This document shows positions 1 to 9,146 of a stretch of DNA of 37,723 nucleotides, one piece after another. The stretch is from positions 1 through 37,723 of the forward strand of contig JANQIV010000053.1 in assembly GCA_028282005.1 (NCBI GenBank), written 5' to 3'. The notes below the pieces were generated by a model. It was given only the letters and a program-made list of their open reading frames with translations. It did not search any database and was not told the origin of the DNA. Positions within the stretch are counted from its first letter, which is position 1; every line of letters begins with the position of its first letter. The position numbers and the translations under genes were made by a program. The stretch is from Melioribacteraceae bacterium (lineage in GTDB: Bacteria > Bacteroidota > Ignavibacteria > Ignavibacteriales > Melioribacteraceae).

Positions 1-972
1 AGTATTATGAGATAGCACAACAAATTTGTAATCAAACAAATTACATTCTCTTAGCCTGCCGACAGAAACTGTCATTCCCTTTTCAATATCTCTATGCAGT
101 TTTGGCTGTGGATATTTTTCTTCTTCGAAATAAACTAGTGGTCTTTCCGGAGCAAAGGGTAAATCCAATTCTTGTGGAAGTGATTTATAATTTTTTATTG
201 TATCGATTAATTCTTCTTTAGTCGGTTTATTTTCTAGTTTTATTTGCACACATTCTAAATGTCCGTCAATTACCGGAACTCTATTACACTGCGAACTGAT
301 TTTAATATTATCGTTTACAAACAAATCGTTTTCAATTTTACCAAGTATTTTTAACGGCTCAATTACCATTTTCTCTTCTTCACCTGGAATATATGGCACA
401 ACATTATCTATCATATCAATTGACGACAAACCAGGATAGCCAGCACCTGAGACTGCTTGAAGTGTTGTAACATTTACTTCTTTGATTTTATATTTATCGT
501 GTATTGGTTTTAACGCAAGCACCATCCCTATGGTGGAGCAGTTAGGGTTTGTAACAATAAATCCATTTGTTTTTTGCTTCTTAATCATTTCTAAATGTTC
601 ATGGTTTACTTCCGGAATTGCAAGTGGTACGTCATTATCATAACGGTGGTTTCTTGCGTTTGAAATAACATAATAACCATTGGCCGCAAAATCAGCTTCA
701 ATTTCACCGGCAACACTTGAGTCAAGAGCAGAGAAAATAATTTTACTTTCAAGATTTGGCTCACATTCTTTAATGACCATTTCTTTTATTTTATTTGGGA
801 TGGGAGATGATAAAAACCAATTTACTGTTTCGGAGTATTTTTTCCCCGCGGATTTCGCTGATGCAGCAACTTCCGTTATTTCAAACCAAGGATGATCTTC
901 TAACAGTTGAATGAATTTTTGTCCTACACTTCCTGTTGCACCTAAAATAGCAACACTAATCTTGTTTTCCAT
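1..972 (-). CDS. asd: Aspartate-semialdehyde dehydrogenase, C-terminus cut by window edge
   Basis: Catalyses the NADPH-dependent reduction of L-aspartyl-4-phosphate to aspartate-4-semialdehyde, the shared step toward threonine, methionine, lysine and diaminopimelate. My translation of the minus strand from the ATG at 972 is open to base 1 (324 codons). It starts MENKISVAILGATGSVGQ, a Rossmann nucleotide-binding loop. The catalytic cysteine lies in NPNCSTIG (Cys145) and the active-site histidine in RVPVIDGH. The SNARNHRYD stretch suggests the archaeal/fungal-like subfamily (about 340-350 residues), so only roughly the last 20 residues should be missing. The start is 2 bases past the stop of the upstream aspartokinase/homoserine dehydrogenase gene, and GGGAT in the end of that gene can serve as ribosome binding site. 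Same operon and same pathway. Family assignment is firm; the subfamily is inferred from motifs. Confidence 0.93.
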   Translation of the reverse strand, partial: MENKISVAILGATGSVGQKFIQLLEDHPWFEITEVAASAKSAGKKYSETVNWFLSSPIPNKIKEMVIKECEPNLESKIIFSALDSSVAGEIEADFAANGYYVISNARNHRYDNDVPLAIPEVNHEHLEMIKKQKTNGFIVTNPNCSTIGMVLALKPIHDKYKIKEVNVTTLQAVSGAGYPGLSSIDMIDNVVPYIPGEEEKMVIEPLKILGKIENDLFVNDNIKISSQCNRVPVIDGHLECVQIKLENKPTKEELIDTIKNYKSLPQELDLPFAPERPLVYFEEEKYPQPKLHRDIEKGMTVSVGRLRECNLFDYKFVVLSHNT

Positions 973-974
973 TT

Positions 975-3431
975 TTATCCCAAATAATTTGATACTCTTA
1001 AAATGTCTGCAAAAACTCCCGAAGCGGTAAATCCAGCACCTGCACCAGGTCCTTTAATTACAAGGGGTTTCTCATTATAGTTTTGAGTAGTGAATGCAAC
1101 AATGTTATCATTACCCTTTAATTCAAAGAAAGGATGACTTTTATTTATATACTCAATACCCACTTTGGCTACACCTTTTTCGTATTTGGCAATATAACAA
1201 AGAACCTTATCCTCTTTCTTCGCTTCTAATTTTAGTGCGTGATAATGCTTATCAATTGATTTAATATTTTTTAAAAAGTCATTAATGGTTTTATGCTTTT
1301 GCATACTTTTAGGAATAAGGTTTTTAATATCAATATCACTTAATTCCATTTTTATGCCTGCTTCTCGAACAAGTATTAATAATTTACGTGCCACATCCAG
1401 TCCATTCAAATCATCTCTCGGATCAGGTTCAGTATAACCATTTACTTTTGCATTAAGAATTATGTCACTAAAATCTTTTGTATCTTTGAATTCATTGAAT
1501 AAATAGCTAAGAGTACCTGACAACACTCCCTCTATTTTAATTATTTCATCACCGGAAGCTATCAAATCTTTCAATGTTCTGATTATTGGTAATGCAGCTC
1601 CAACGTTTGTACCGTATCTAAAAACCGAATTACTTTTTTTAGCTTCTCTTCTAAGATTTAAATAAAATTTGTAATCTTTCGTATTTGCAATTTTGTTTGG
1701 AGTAACAATTGAGATACTTGATTTGAGCAATTCAGGATAATGCGGCACAACTGTTTCATTACCTGTACAATCAACTAAAATGTTATTAGGTAAATTGAGA
1801 TTTATAATCTTATCAATATATTTCTTTATATCAGACTTTACTTTTGATTTGCCAAGTTTCCTTTCCCAATTATCTAATTCTATTCCTTCTTCATCAATAA
1901 TCATTTTCTTTGAGTTTGCTAAACCAACTAACTTATATTTAACATTAAGTTCTTCCTCAGAATATTTTTTCCTTTCATCTAGTCTTTTTATCAACTCTTT
2001 ACCTACTAATCCGGGGCCTACTAAAAATAAGTTTAGCGCAAGTTTATTTGAAAGGAAAACAGAATCATGCAATACATTAAGCCCTTTGCGCAAGTTCTTT
2101 TTGTTAATCACTAAAGAAATATTTAATTCCGATGAGCCCTGTGCTATCGCTACAATATTAATTCCATTTTTACCAAGTGATTCAACAACTTTACCGGATA
2201 CACCATGCGTTCTTTTTAAGTCCTCACCAACTACCGCAATAATTGATAATTCGTTCTCAAGTTTTACTTTATTTATAATTCTGTCTTTTATTTCATATTT
2301 AAATTCTTCTTCAATTGTTTCTTTTGCAATTGAGCCATACTGCGGCAACACAGCAAAACAAATTGAATGTTCCGACGAAGCCTGGGTAATTAAAATGATA
2401 CTTATTTTCTTTTGAGCCAAACAATTAAACAATCGAGAAGCAATACCCGGTACACCAATCATACCTGAACCGGAAACAGTAATAAGTGAAACATCATCTA
2501 TTGATGATATTCCTTTTACGTTGAACGGCACTTCTTTTTCTTTCTCTAAAATAAGTGTACCTTTAAAACCAGGATTAAAAGTATTCTTAATTACTATTCT
2601 GATTTTCTTTTCTAAAGCCGGTTGAATTGTTGGCGGATAAATTACCTTTGCGCCAAAGTGCGATAGTTCCATTGCTTCTTCAAAAGTAACAGCCTTAACA
2701 GAAAAAGCGTTCGGTACTTTGCGAGGATCAGCAGTTAATATTCCATCAACGTCCGTCCAGATTTCTATTACTTTGGCTTTTAGTGCAGCCCCAAAAATTG
2801 ACGCAGTCAAATCCGATCCGCCTCTGCCGATAGTAGTTGTCGATCCATTTTTATCTTTGCCAATAAAGCCGGTAATTATTTGAACATTTTTATTCTTCTC
2901 AAAATGCTCTTTTATATTTGAGTAAGTTTTTTTGAGATTGATTTTTGCATTCTTAAAATTATTATCTGTCAATACAACTTCACGCGCATCAAGAAAATCG
3001 CATTTTAGTCCTTCACTATTCAAGGCTACTGAAATTATTGAACATGAAAGCCTTTCGCCACATGAAACAATTTGGTCATGTGTCTTATTGGTAAGCTCTT
3101 TCAATAAGTACACACTCTGAAGTATATCTTTCAATTCTTCAAACAAACTAAGCACATAATTTTTTATCGATTGACTTTCTCTTACTGGAATTAATTCTTT
3201 TATGCAATCAAGATGTCTTTTCCTTAGCTTAGAAAAGTCATTGAAATAAGATGAATTATTTGTGACTGCTTTTTCACTAACTGATATCAATTCATCCGTA
3301 ACACCTTGAAACGCAGAAAAAACAACACAATATTCAATTTCTTGTGCAGAATAATCCTTCAAAATGCTTATAACATTTTTAATTCTGTCGGGTGTTCCGA
3401 CAGACGATCCACCAAATTTTAGTACTCTCAT
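975..3431 (-). CDS. thrA: Bifunctional aspartokinase / homoserine dehydrogenase
   Basis: Catalyses the first and third steps of the aspartate pathway, phosphorylation of aspartate and NAD(P)H-dependent reduction of aspartate semialdehyde to homoserine. It is 818 residues, close to E. coli ThrA (820). The aspartokinase domain (about 1-295) has KFGGSSVG at 5-12, GRGGSD at 202-207 and TDVDGI at 226-231. Two ACT-type regulatory segments (about 310-460) contain ITQASSE and IAQGSSE, consistent with feedback by threonine. The homoserine dehydrogenase domain (about 463-818) has the dinucleotide loop GPGLVG at 472-477, then TPNKIANT, GTNVGAALP and GYTEPDPRDDL. It follows the PduT-like gene by 22 bases and precedes asd by 2, so ThrA and Asd together supply steps 1 to 3. 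No attenuator is visible because the gene is internal to the operon. Confidence 0.96.
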   Translation of the reverse strand: MRVLKFGGSSVGTPDRIKNVISILKDYSAQEIEYCVVFSAFQGVTDELISVSEKAVTNNSSYFNDFSKLRKRHLDCIKELIPVRESQSIKNYVLSLFEELKDILQSVYLLKELTNKTHDQIVSCGERLSCSIISVALNSEGLKCDFLDAREVVLTDNNFKNAKINLKKTYSNIKEHFEKNKNVQIITGFIGKDKNGSTTTIGRGGSDLTASIFGAALKAKVIEIWTDVDGILTADPRKVPNAFSVKAVTFEEAMELSHFGAKVIYPPTIQPALEKKIRIVIKNTFNPGFKGTLILEKEKEVPFNVKGISSIDDVSLITVSGSGMIGVPGIASRLFNCLAQKKISIILITQASSEHSICFAVLPQYGSIAKETIEEEFKYEIKDRIINKVKLENELSIIAVVGEDLKRTHGVSGKVVESLGKNGINIVAIAQGSSELNISLVINKKNLRKGLNVLHDSVFLSNKLALNLFLVGPGLVGKELIKRLDERKKYSEEELNVKYKLVGLANSKKMIIDEEGIELDNWERKLGKSKVKSDIKKYIDKIINLNLPNNILVDCTGNETVVPHYPELLKSSISIVTPNKIANTKDYKFYLNLRREAKKSNSVFRYGTNVGAALPIIRTLKDLIASGDEIIKIEGVLSGTLSYLFNEFKDTKDFSDIILNAKVNGYTEPDPRDDLNGLDVARKLLILVREAGIKMELSDIDIKNLIPKSMQKHKTINDFLKNIKSIDKHYHALKLEAKKEDKVLCYIAKYEKGVAKVGIEYINKSHPFFELKGNDNIVAFTTQNYNEKPLVIKGPGAGAGFTASGVFADILRVSNYLG

Positions 3432-3453
3432 TTTTTATATGTTTGTGGTAGGT

Positions 3454-4005
3454 TTAAATCATTTCGCTTAGCAGCTCTGGTCTTGGCTGAGCAATTACAA
3501 CTTTATTAACTAGTAATCCTTTTTCACTAATTACTTCAGCACCGCTTTCAACCGCACTTCTAACGGCAGCAACTTCACCTGTAATTGTACAGAAGGCTTT
3601 ACCTCCAAGCGCCATAGCTAATCTAATTTCTATAATTCTTACTGTTGCTGCTTTTACTGCTGCGTCGGCTCCTTCAATTAAAGAGGCAACAGAATATGCT
3701 TCCAAAATTCCTAGTGCTTCAAGTTGTTCAACACCTGAATGCCCGGATAATGCCGGGAAAATATCTTTGTGAACATTTGGGATTACAAAGGTATCGATTA
3801 TTGCATAATCCAATTGATTAGTAACTGCATCTACTGCAGTTTGAACTTCTGCCACTTGGCCTCCAACTAAAACCATGTATTTACCCGAACAAATAGTTCG
3901 AGATAGTATCAATTCAACTTCAGATGTTTTCAACATAATATCGGCAGCTTCCATACCTGCAGCAATACTTGTAAGTTCAACTAATCCTAATGAATTCATT
4001 TCCAT
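3454..4005 (-). CDS. pduT: PduT-like tandem-BMC microcompartment shell protein
   Basis: A bacterial microcompartment shell protein of the trimeric tandem-domain type. Two BMC folds are visible, about residues 5-85 (LGLVELTSIAAGMEAADIM) and 95-180 (GILEAYSVASLIEGADAAV). The first domain has the segment TICSGK with Cys39, equivalent to the cysteine that in Salmonella PduT helps bind a [4Fe-4S] cluster at the trimer centre. The length of 183 matches PduT (184). In known systems PduT and PduS work together, passing electrons across the shell to regenerate cofactors. Here the PduS-like gene lies immediately upstream (17-base gap), which supports the pairing. The ribosome site AAGGGA precedes the ATG. 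No other shell gene or signature enzyme lies in the window, so the cargo metabolism is unknown. Confidence 0.93.
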   Translation of the reverse strand: MEMNSLGLVELTSIAAGMEAADIMLKTSEVELILSRTICSGKYMVLVGGQVAEVQTAVDAVTNQLDYAIIDTFVIPNVHKDIFPALSGHSGVEQLEALGILEAYSVASLIEGADAAVKAATVRIIEIRLAMALGGKAFCTITGEVAAVRSAVESGAEVISEKGLLVNKVVIAQPRPELLSEMI

Positions 4006-4022
4006 TGTATTCCCTTTAATTT

Positions 4023-5339
4023 TTAATTTGCTGATATTCTGATAAATTCTTCAGAAACGTGTGTTACTTTACCATCAATTGATGAATGAATTTTTGCTCC
4101 AAGTTTACCTTCCTCAATATCACCAATTAAATCATTTTTTGAAACAACATCACCTAAATTCACTAAAGCCTTTGCCGGAACACCCACATGTTGCTTCAAC
4201 ATTATTTTAACAGATTCTGGTTTAGGTTGTTCTTTAGTAAATGGTGTTTTTGAATCAAGGTGAGCAACATTTAACTTTTTCATTAACATCTTTAACGGGA
4301 CCCTTCTTCCTTCATGAATCGGATGTACCTTAACCGGTTTAGGTTGTTCATATTTCATTCCTTGTTCTCTCATTTCAGCTTTTCCCTGGTCACAAGCTTC
4401 ACGCGGGTAAAGGTCTTCAGGGCATGCGTACAATGAACACAAACCGCAGGAGCAGCAAAGATCTGCATATTGATTCCAAACTGAATTACCGGTTGTAGTA
4501 AATACTAAAGAGCGCATTACTTTATGAGGCTGAACATCATAACCTAATAAATATCTCGGACAAAATTCTGTGCAATATGAACATTGGTCACAGGCAGATT
4601 TACCAATTCTATTCATGCTCTGCATGTTTCTGTTCATTCTGTCAATGAGGTAATGATTTTTTGGCAAAACTATCAGCCCTGCACAAGTTTTGGTTACTAC
4701 TTCGCTTAAATCAAATGTAAGTTTCCCCATTAACAATCCGCTTACAAAAATGCCGTAATCCTGAATTGTAGTGCCGCCAACAAAATCGATTATTTCACGG
4801 TAGCTTGTTCCAATGGGTACCCACATAGTTGAAGGATTTTTAACAGCACCTGCAACACAAATAAATTTCTCCGTTACGGGAATGCCCTCGTTTGCATTTT
4901 TTACATTATAAAATGTTTCAACGTTGTTAACTACACAGCCTACATCTAAAGGAATACCGTGAGGCGGAATGAGCCTTTTTGTTGCATGATATACTAATTC
5001 ATATTCGTCACCCGAAGGGTAGAAATCACCTAAAAAACTCATCTCAATATTTTTATCACCAATACTATTTTCTATTGCTTCAATGGCTGCAGCGTTTTTA
5101 GTTTTAATACCGAAATAACCTCTCTTCGCTTTTGTACTGTAAAGCATCATTTCCATTCCTTCGAGAATCTCTTCAGGATGTTCACACATGATTTCGTAAT
5201 CTTTATGAAGCAACGGTTCACATTCTGCTCCATTTGCCAAAACATATTCCACTTCGGATTTAGCTTTAATGTGAGTTGGAAATCCTGCACCACCGGCGCC
5301 AACAACACCTGCTTCAAATATTTTATCAGCTAATGACAT
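4023..5339 (-). CDS. pduS: PduS-like Fe-S flavoprotein (RnfC-related electron carrier)
   Basis: A relative of PduS, the microcompartment-associated flavoprotein that reduces corrinoid or passes electrons through the PduT shell protein, and of RnfC/NuoF-like subunits. Visible features are the N-terminal glycine-rich GVVGAGGAGFPTH (11-23), the SLBB-like central part, and two ferredoxin-type cysteine sets at C250-C253-C256-C260 and C295-C298-C301-C306 (ACP ending). A C-terminal segment (about 360-438) resembles an RnfC/biotinyl-like barrel. The length of 438 is near the 450 usual for PduS. It starts immediately after the stop of the phosphatase gene with AAGGGAAA as ribosome site, and is followed by the PduT-like gene. 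Whether the physiological acceptor is cobalamin, NAD or something else cannot be read from the sequence. Confidence 0.9.
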   Translation of the reverse strand: MSLADKIFEAGVVGAGGAGFPTHIKAKSEVEYVLANGAECEPLLHKDYEIMCEHPEEILEGMEMMLYSTKAKRGYFGIKTKNAAAIEAIENSIGDKNIEMSFLGDFYPSGDEYELVYHATKRLIPPHGIPLDVGCVVNNVETFYNVKNANEGIPVTEKFICVAGAVKNPSTMWVPIGTSYREIIDFVGGTTIQDYGIFVSGLLMGKLTFDLSEVVTKTCAGLIVLPKNHYLIDRMNRNMQSMNRIGKSACDQCSYCTEFCPRYLLGYDVQPHKVMRSLVFTTTGNSVWNQYADLCCSCGLCSLYACPEDLYPREACDQGKAEMREQGMKYEQPKPVKVHPIHEGRRVPLKMLMKKLNVAHLDSKTPFTKEQPKPESVKIMLKQHVGVPAKALVNLGDVVSKNDLIGDIEEGKLGAKIHSSIDGKVTHVSEEFIRISAN

Positions 5340-6578
5340 TTAACTTTCCCTTTTCTTAATTACAACAAGTGTTTTATCATCTTGATATTTACTATTGGTT
5401 GTTGAAAATGTATTTACGTCGTCTAGAATTGTATAAACTAATTCTTTTGGTGTAACATGCAAATTCTCCAAAATTAAGCTTTGTAATCTCTCCTCTTCAT
5501 AAAAATCGTACTCTCCATTTGCCGCTTCAGTAATTCCATCAGAATAAATTATGAGCATATCTCCAGGTTCAAAATTCAAACTATCTGTTTCATATTTTGA
5601 GTTGGGAGTAACACCTAATAAAGGACCAGTGGGCTCAAGTAAAGTGATTGTATTTTTAGCTTTGCTAACATAAATTGCCGGAGGGTGTCCTGCATTTGCA
5701 TAAAGAAACAATCCTTTTTTATCCTTGGATATTTCACCATAAAACATTGTGGAAAATCTATCATCGCTAAAAATTTTGTTGATTAGATGATTTAGACGAA
5801 ACATAAAAGGAGATATTTTTATTTCGAACATGCTTGCCATTCTGATTGCACCTGAAATATACATTGCTTCTGCAGCTGCACTTATTCCTTTTGAGGCGGC
5901 ATCACCAACTACTATTGCCATACGATCTTCATCATCACCGATTTTTAAATAATCAAAAAAATCACCACCCAAATTTTCTGCGGGAATTGTAACTCCGAAC
6001 AAATCATAATCATGAAACCTAAATTCGTGTTCAGGTAAAATACTCTTTTGAAGTTGTTTAGCTTTATCAATATCTGCTATTAAGTGCTGTTGGCTTTTGG
6101 ACAAATGCCTTTCAAATAACTTTGACGTCAATATTGTTGAAACAATATTTAATGTATATCTCAATTCATCATCAATATGATCGCTGTTTAATGCCATTAA
6201 ATATTGATAATAACTGTCTTCACCAATTTTTATTTTTTTGCCAATTCCTGTGGCAGAATATTTAAATATTCCTTTTTTTATTAGCTCTAAGTTTGTTTCA
6301 TCTGCAAGAATTGTTCTTTCATTAGTTATCAATTTAAATATAGGATGGTTGTACAAGTGAAGAACAAAACCATTCTCAATTTCAAATGCGTCGCCAGTTT
6401 GATATAATAATTTATACGCTACATCGCTTTCGTCTAACTTCCAAATCCTACCACCGGATACATCAATTTCTTCATTATTTACTATTTGTATTAATATTTC
6501 ATGAAGAAGATCGTGAAACGATTCAAAACTTTGTGAAGCCAATATTTCAATTGTTCTATATAATTTTCTTTGTTCCAA
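5340..6578 (-). CDS. PP2C/SpoIIE-type serine phosphatase with N-terminal sensor-like domain
   Basis: A signalling phosphatase of the RsbU/SpoIIE group. The N-terminal half (about 1-155) resembles a GAF-type sensor, a short coiled segment (160-182, including KAKQLQKSILPE) links it to the catalytic domain, and the PPM/SpoIIE domain fills about 190-412. Metal-binding signatures are GGDFFDY (204-210), VGDAASKG (224-231) and IYSDGITEA near the end. Members usually dephosphorylate an anti-sigma-factor antagonist, but no such partner is encoded nearby. The start abuts the stop of the DUF4032/kinase-fold gene upstream, and its stop abuts pduS, so translation is probably coupled. No membrane segment is seen, so it should be cytoplasmic. 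The N-terminal domain assignment is less certain than the phosphatase. Confidence 0.88.
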   Translation of the reverse strand: MEQRKLYRTIEILASQSFESFHDLLHEILIQIVNNEEIDVSGGRIWKLDESDVAYKLLYQTGDAFEIENGFVLHLYNHPIFKLITNERTILADETNLELIKKGIFKYSATGIGKKIKIGEDSYYQYLMALNSDHIDDELRYTLNIVSTILTSKLFERHLSKSQQHLIADIDKAKQLQKSILPEHEFRFHDYDLFGVTIPAENLGGDFFDYLKIGDDEDRMAIVVGDAASKGISAAAEAMYISGAIRMASMFEIKISPFMFRLNHLINKIFSDDRFSTMFYGEISKDKKGLFLYANAGHPPAIYVSKAKNTITLLEPTGPLLGVTPNSKYETDSLNFEPGDMLIIYSDGITEAANGEYDFYEEERLQSLILENLHVTPKELVYTILDDVNTFSTTNSKYQDDKTLVVIKKRES

Positions 6579-7787
6579 TTAAAACCTATAATTAGATGGA
6601 AATATTTTTACTATGTTTTCTATTAATTTTTCTACTATTGTTTTAGTTTTTCCTTTATCTGAAAATTTCACCACATAATCTTCGATAGCATTTTTAATAC
6701 CTATATCTTCTCCCTTTTCTTTGCTCAGGTAATATTTGTGAGTCATTATCTGAACATACAAGCTAACCGAATTTGTCTCCGGAAACAAATCCAATATACC
6801 AGACTTTTCAAACTCTACTATAATTGGTTTATAAATACGATCCATCCATTCAATTGCCGATATATCTAGCGGAACTTCCGAGTTAGCATGTTCGCTTAAG
6901 TACCATTTGTGTTCATCAATTTGTTTCTGAATTGATTCAAGAGAATTAATATCTGTAATTTCATAAAAGGTTTCTCTAACATCAATTTTTGTCTCATCTT
7001 CAAATTCTTTAATTTTATTAAGTAATTCATAATGTCCATTGTATTCTTTAAGAAAGAATTTTTTATCTTTCTTTAAAGAAATATGTGCACGATCAGCTCC
7101 TTGTTTGATATACTCTTCGTTAAAAAACCTTAGCGAATTAAAAAAATCTTTTAGATCTTCCTTCAAAAGTTCTTGAGAGATTTCCGGTAATATTTTTACA
7201 GATTCAGCATCAGCTAAGAATGCCTTCACTTCAGTAATAGAATTCCCTCTATCGTTTTGAACTTTTGCAAACTTGATTAGATTATTAGTCAGTGAAGCGT
7301 CACCCCAATAAATATTACGTATATGTAATTCTGCTAATAAATGGGCAACTGACTTATAAATGATTTTTCTATTCTCTTCTTTAAAATCCCATTTAAATAA
7401 AATTGAATGAGGAACTGATTTATCTTTAAGTATAGTTACTATAAAGGCTAAGTCCTCATCTAATCCTTTTATTGAAACATTTTCTTCATCACGCGAAATT
7501 ACATAGCCAGCCGGTGTTAATGTGTGAATACCTCTTTTTAATAATCGAACGAATGTATCAACTTCAAAATATGCATTAACAGGAGTTGTTTGTTTAATTG
7601 CGAAGGAATAATTTTTTGTTTTTATAAAACGAACTATATGTTTTGACCTACCCTTGCGTATGTTTGTTATAAATTCAAATCCTTCTTCCTGCCATTCTTC
7701 CAAAGGAGTATCCCAGGGCAAATCTTTCAACTCATCTCTAAATGGTTGATATATATTAAATACTATATTTTCTTTAATCATTGTCAT
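6579..7787 (-). CDS. DUF4032-like protein with lipopolysaccharide-kinase (protein-kinase-like) fold
   Basis: It resembles the DUF4032/Kdo-kinase-like family known mainly from Actinobacteria. Kinase-like landmarks are visible: FAIKQT with Lys65 as the likely ATP-binding lysine, YWGDASLTNNL (160-170) resembling a catalytic loop with Asp163 and Asn168/169, and LADAES (191-196) in the place of the DFG motif. The C-terminal half (about 205-402) is the DUF4032-type extension. The substrate is unknown. It overlaps the metallopeptidase gene by four bases (ATGA) and runs directly into a SpoIIE-type phosphatase, so a kinase/phosphatase pair acting on one signalling target is a reasonable inference. A second possible start is Met3. 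No signal peptide is seen. Confidence 0.72.
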   Translation of the reverse strand: MTMIKENIVFNIYQPFRDELKDLPWDTPLEEWQEEGFEFITNIRKGRSKHIVRFIKTKNYSFAIKQTTPVNAYFEVDTFVRLLKRGIHTLTPAGYVISRDEENVSIKGLDEDLAFIVTILKDKSVPHSILFKWDFKEENRKIIYKSVAHLLAELHIRNIYWGDASLTNNLIKFAKVQNDRGNSITEVKAFLADAESVKILPEISQELLKEDLKDFFNSLRFFNEEYIKQGADRAHISLKKDKKFFLKEYNGHYELLNKIKEFEDETKIDVRETFYEITDINSLESIQKQIDEHKWYLSEHANSEVPLDISAIEWMDRIYKPIIVEFEKSGILDLFPETNSVSLYVQIMTHKYYLSKEKGEDIGIKNAIEDYVVKFSDKGKTKTIVEKLIENIVKIFPSNYRF

Positions 7788-9049
7788 TCTGAATAAAACT
7801 TAATTACTTTTTCAATAATATCTATTGATGGTTGATTAAATTCTTTAGCACTAAGAGAATTCATAATACTATTACGGGTAGCTCTATAAACGCCCTTGGC
7901 AACATAGCCACCGCCTTCAAACACTCCAAGTTTGCCGTCATAGCTTGCTTCATCGGGAGTAGGAATAGGTGTTTCCTCTTCCAAAAGATTTTTCCATTTT
8001 GATTCAAAATCAACAAGTGTAGTAATGTTCACTTCCCAAGGTTCGACATCCAGCGGATAAAAATCTTCGTACGTGTAAGGATCAACATATTCATCAGCCA
8101 AACCAGCAAGTCCATGACCCAATTCATGAATAAAAACTTCTTCGGCAAAAGTATTGTTAACAGCAGTAATTGAATAGTAATTATAAATTGCACCACCACC
8201 GTATTTTTCAGAATTAGCTAAAATATAAATTTGATCATAAGGAGCGTTTGCAGCTAAATCTTTAACGGCATAAAAATCGTCAGTCATTAAATATCTTTCG
8301 CTATCAAATGTGTAATACTTTGAATTCAGAGCAGTATTCTTCCAAACAGAATCTCCGGGAATATCAACGCCTGAATCAATCGATGGTGCATTAACTCCCC
8401 AAACATTTATGTAATCTTTGTTTTCTTTAAAAGGCTGGTACTTCCACAGAGCATCAGTAAATTTTTTGCATGCTTCTTTAAATTTATCCATCTCTTCAGC
8501 TGTATAACCTTCAGGTAAAAGTACAATGTCATATTTAACTGAGTAATGGCCTGAATTGTGAACCTCAAAATTATCAAACTTCATTTTTCTTTCTTGGATA
8601 ATGAAGTAGTCATCCGGATTAACTTCATGACCAAATAATTTGTAAAAATTATTTTGCTTGTCTCTTCCGTGTATTTCAACAACTACTTTGTTTTTAGGAA
8701 AAGGAAAAACAACCGACTCGCTATAAGCTTTTTTGTATTTCTTTGCTTCTGCTGTAGTTTGCCATTCTCGAAATAAACTTGAGAATCCTCTTGAGTAAAT
8801 CAGTGATTTTGTTTCTGCATCAAAAACCATAACCATAAAATCGCCAAGATTAAGTTCGTCAACTAAGTTAGTTTTTGAACCTCCCCAATATGGTTCTTCA
8901 AGAAGTTTGTTAAAGACAAATTCCTCTACTTCATTATTCCCTAGTCGATAGTAATCCATCCTTAAAGATTTATCATAAAAGAACTCATTAAAGTTAACTT
9001 GCGCATTTATAACTAAGGTCAGTGATACAAATAAAATTATTTTTTTCAT
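7784..9049 (-). CDS. Secreted M64 (IgA-peptidase-like) zinc metallopeptidase
   Basis: A probable exported zinc peptidase of the M64 family. The start is placed at the ATG at 9049 because MKKIILFVSLTLVINAQ is a good signal peptide; an upstream TTG at 9061 would add four residues. The zinc motif is FIHELGHGLAGLADEY (306-321 of the 421-residue product), with His308, Glu309 and His312, and Asp319 as likely third ligand. The first 160 residues form an N-terminal domain typical of M64 peptidases. No type IX sorting tail is present, so it is periplasmic or exported by another route. It is first in the seven-gene minus-strand operon and is preceded by the terminator of the clpC transcript. There is no strong ribosome site. 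The link between a peptidase and the PduS/PduT genes is unexplained. Confidence 0.85.
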   Translation of the reverse strand: MKKIILFVSLTLVINAQVNFNEFFYDKSLRMDYYRLGNNEVEEFVFNKLLEEPYWGGSKTNLVDELNLGDFMVMVFDAETKSLIYSRGFSSLFREWQTTAEAKKYKKAYSESVVFPFPKNKVVVEIHGRDKQNNFYKLFGHEVNPDDYFIIQERKMKFDNFEVHNSGHYSVKYDIVLLPEGYTAEEMDKFKEACKKFTDALWKYQPFKENKDYINVWGVNAPSIDSGVDIPGDSVWKNTALNSKYYTFDSERYLMTDDFYAVKDLAANAPYDQIYILANSEKYGGGAIYNYYSITAVNNTFAEEVFIHELGHGLAGLADEYVDPYTYEDFYPLDVEPWEVNITTLVDFESKWKNLLEEETPIPTPDEASYDGKLGVFEGGGYVAKGVYRATRNSIMNSLSAKEFNQPSIDIIEKVIKFYSE

Positions 9050-9093
9050 ATGGATAACCAAACTATTTAAAATTGATTGTGCAAATATAAAAA

Positions 9094-9118
9094 AAAAGCC
9101 CTTATTTTAAGGGCTTTT
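9094..9118 (-). terminator. Rho-independent terminator after the clpC-phhB transcript
   Basis: A perfect hairpin with 11-bp arms (AAAAGCCCTTA / TAAGGGCTTTT) around a TTT loop. On the minus strand it is followed by a T-rich run (complement of the A-tract 9087-9097), as expected for termination of the transcript carrying clpC and the carbinolamine dehydratase gene. It lies 29 bases beyond the latter's stop and separates that unit from the metallopeptidase operon. Confidence 0.88.
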
Positions 9119-9146
9119 GAGTATTAAATAATTGTTGACAAAATAT

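Noticed and set aside
1780..2415. 211-codon plus-strand frame inside thrA
   Set aside because: Antisense shadow of a firmly identified gene; the Ser/Phe/Leu-rich product reflects the opposite strand's composition.
7784..9049. Type IX sorting tail on the M64 peptidase
   Set aside because: The C-terminus (IDIIEKVIKFYSE) lacks the PNPFNP signature seen in the other two secreted proteins.
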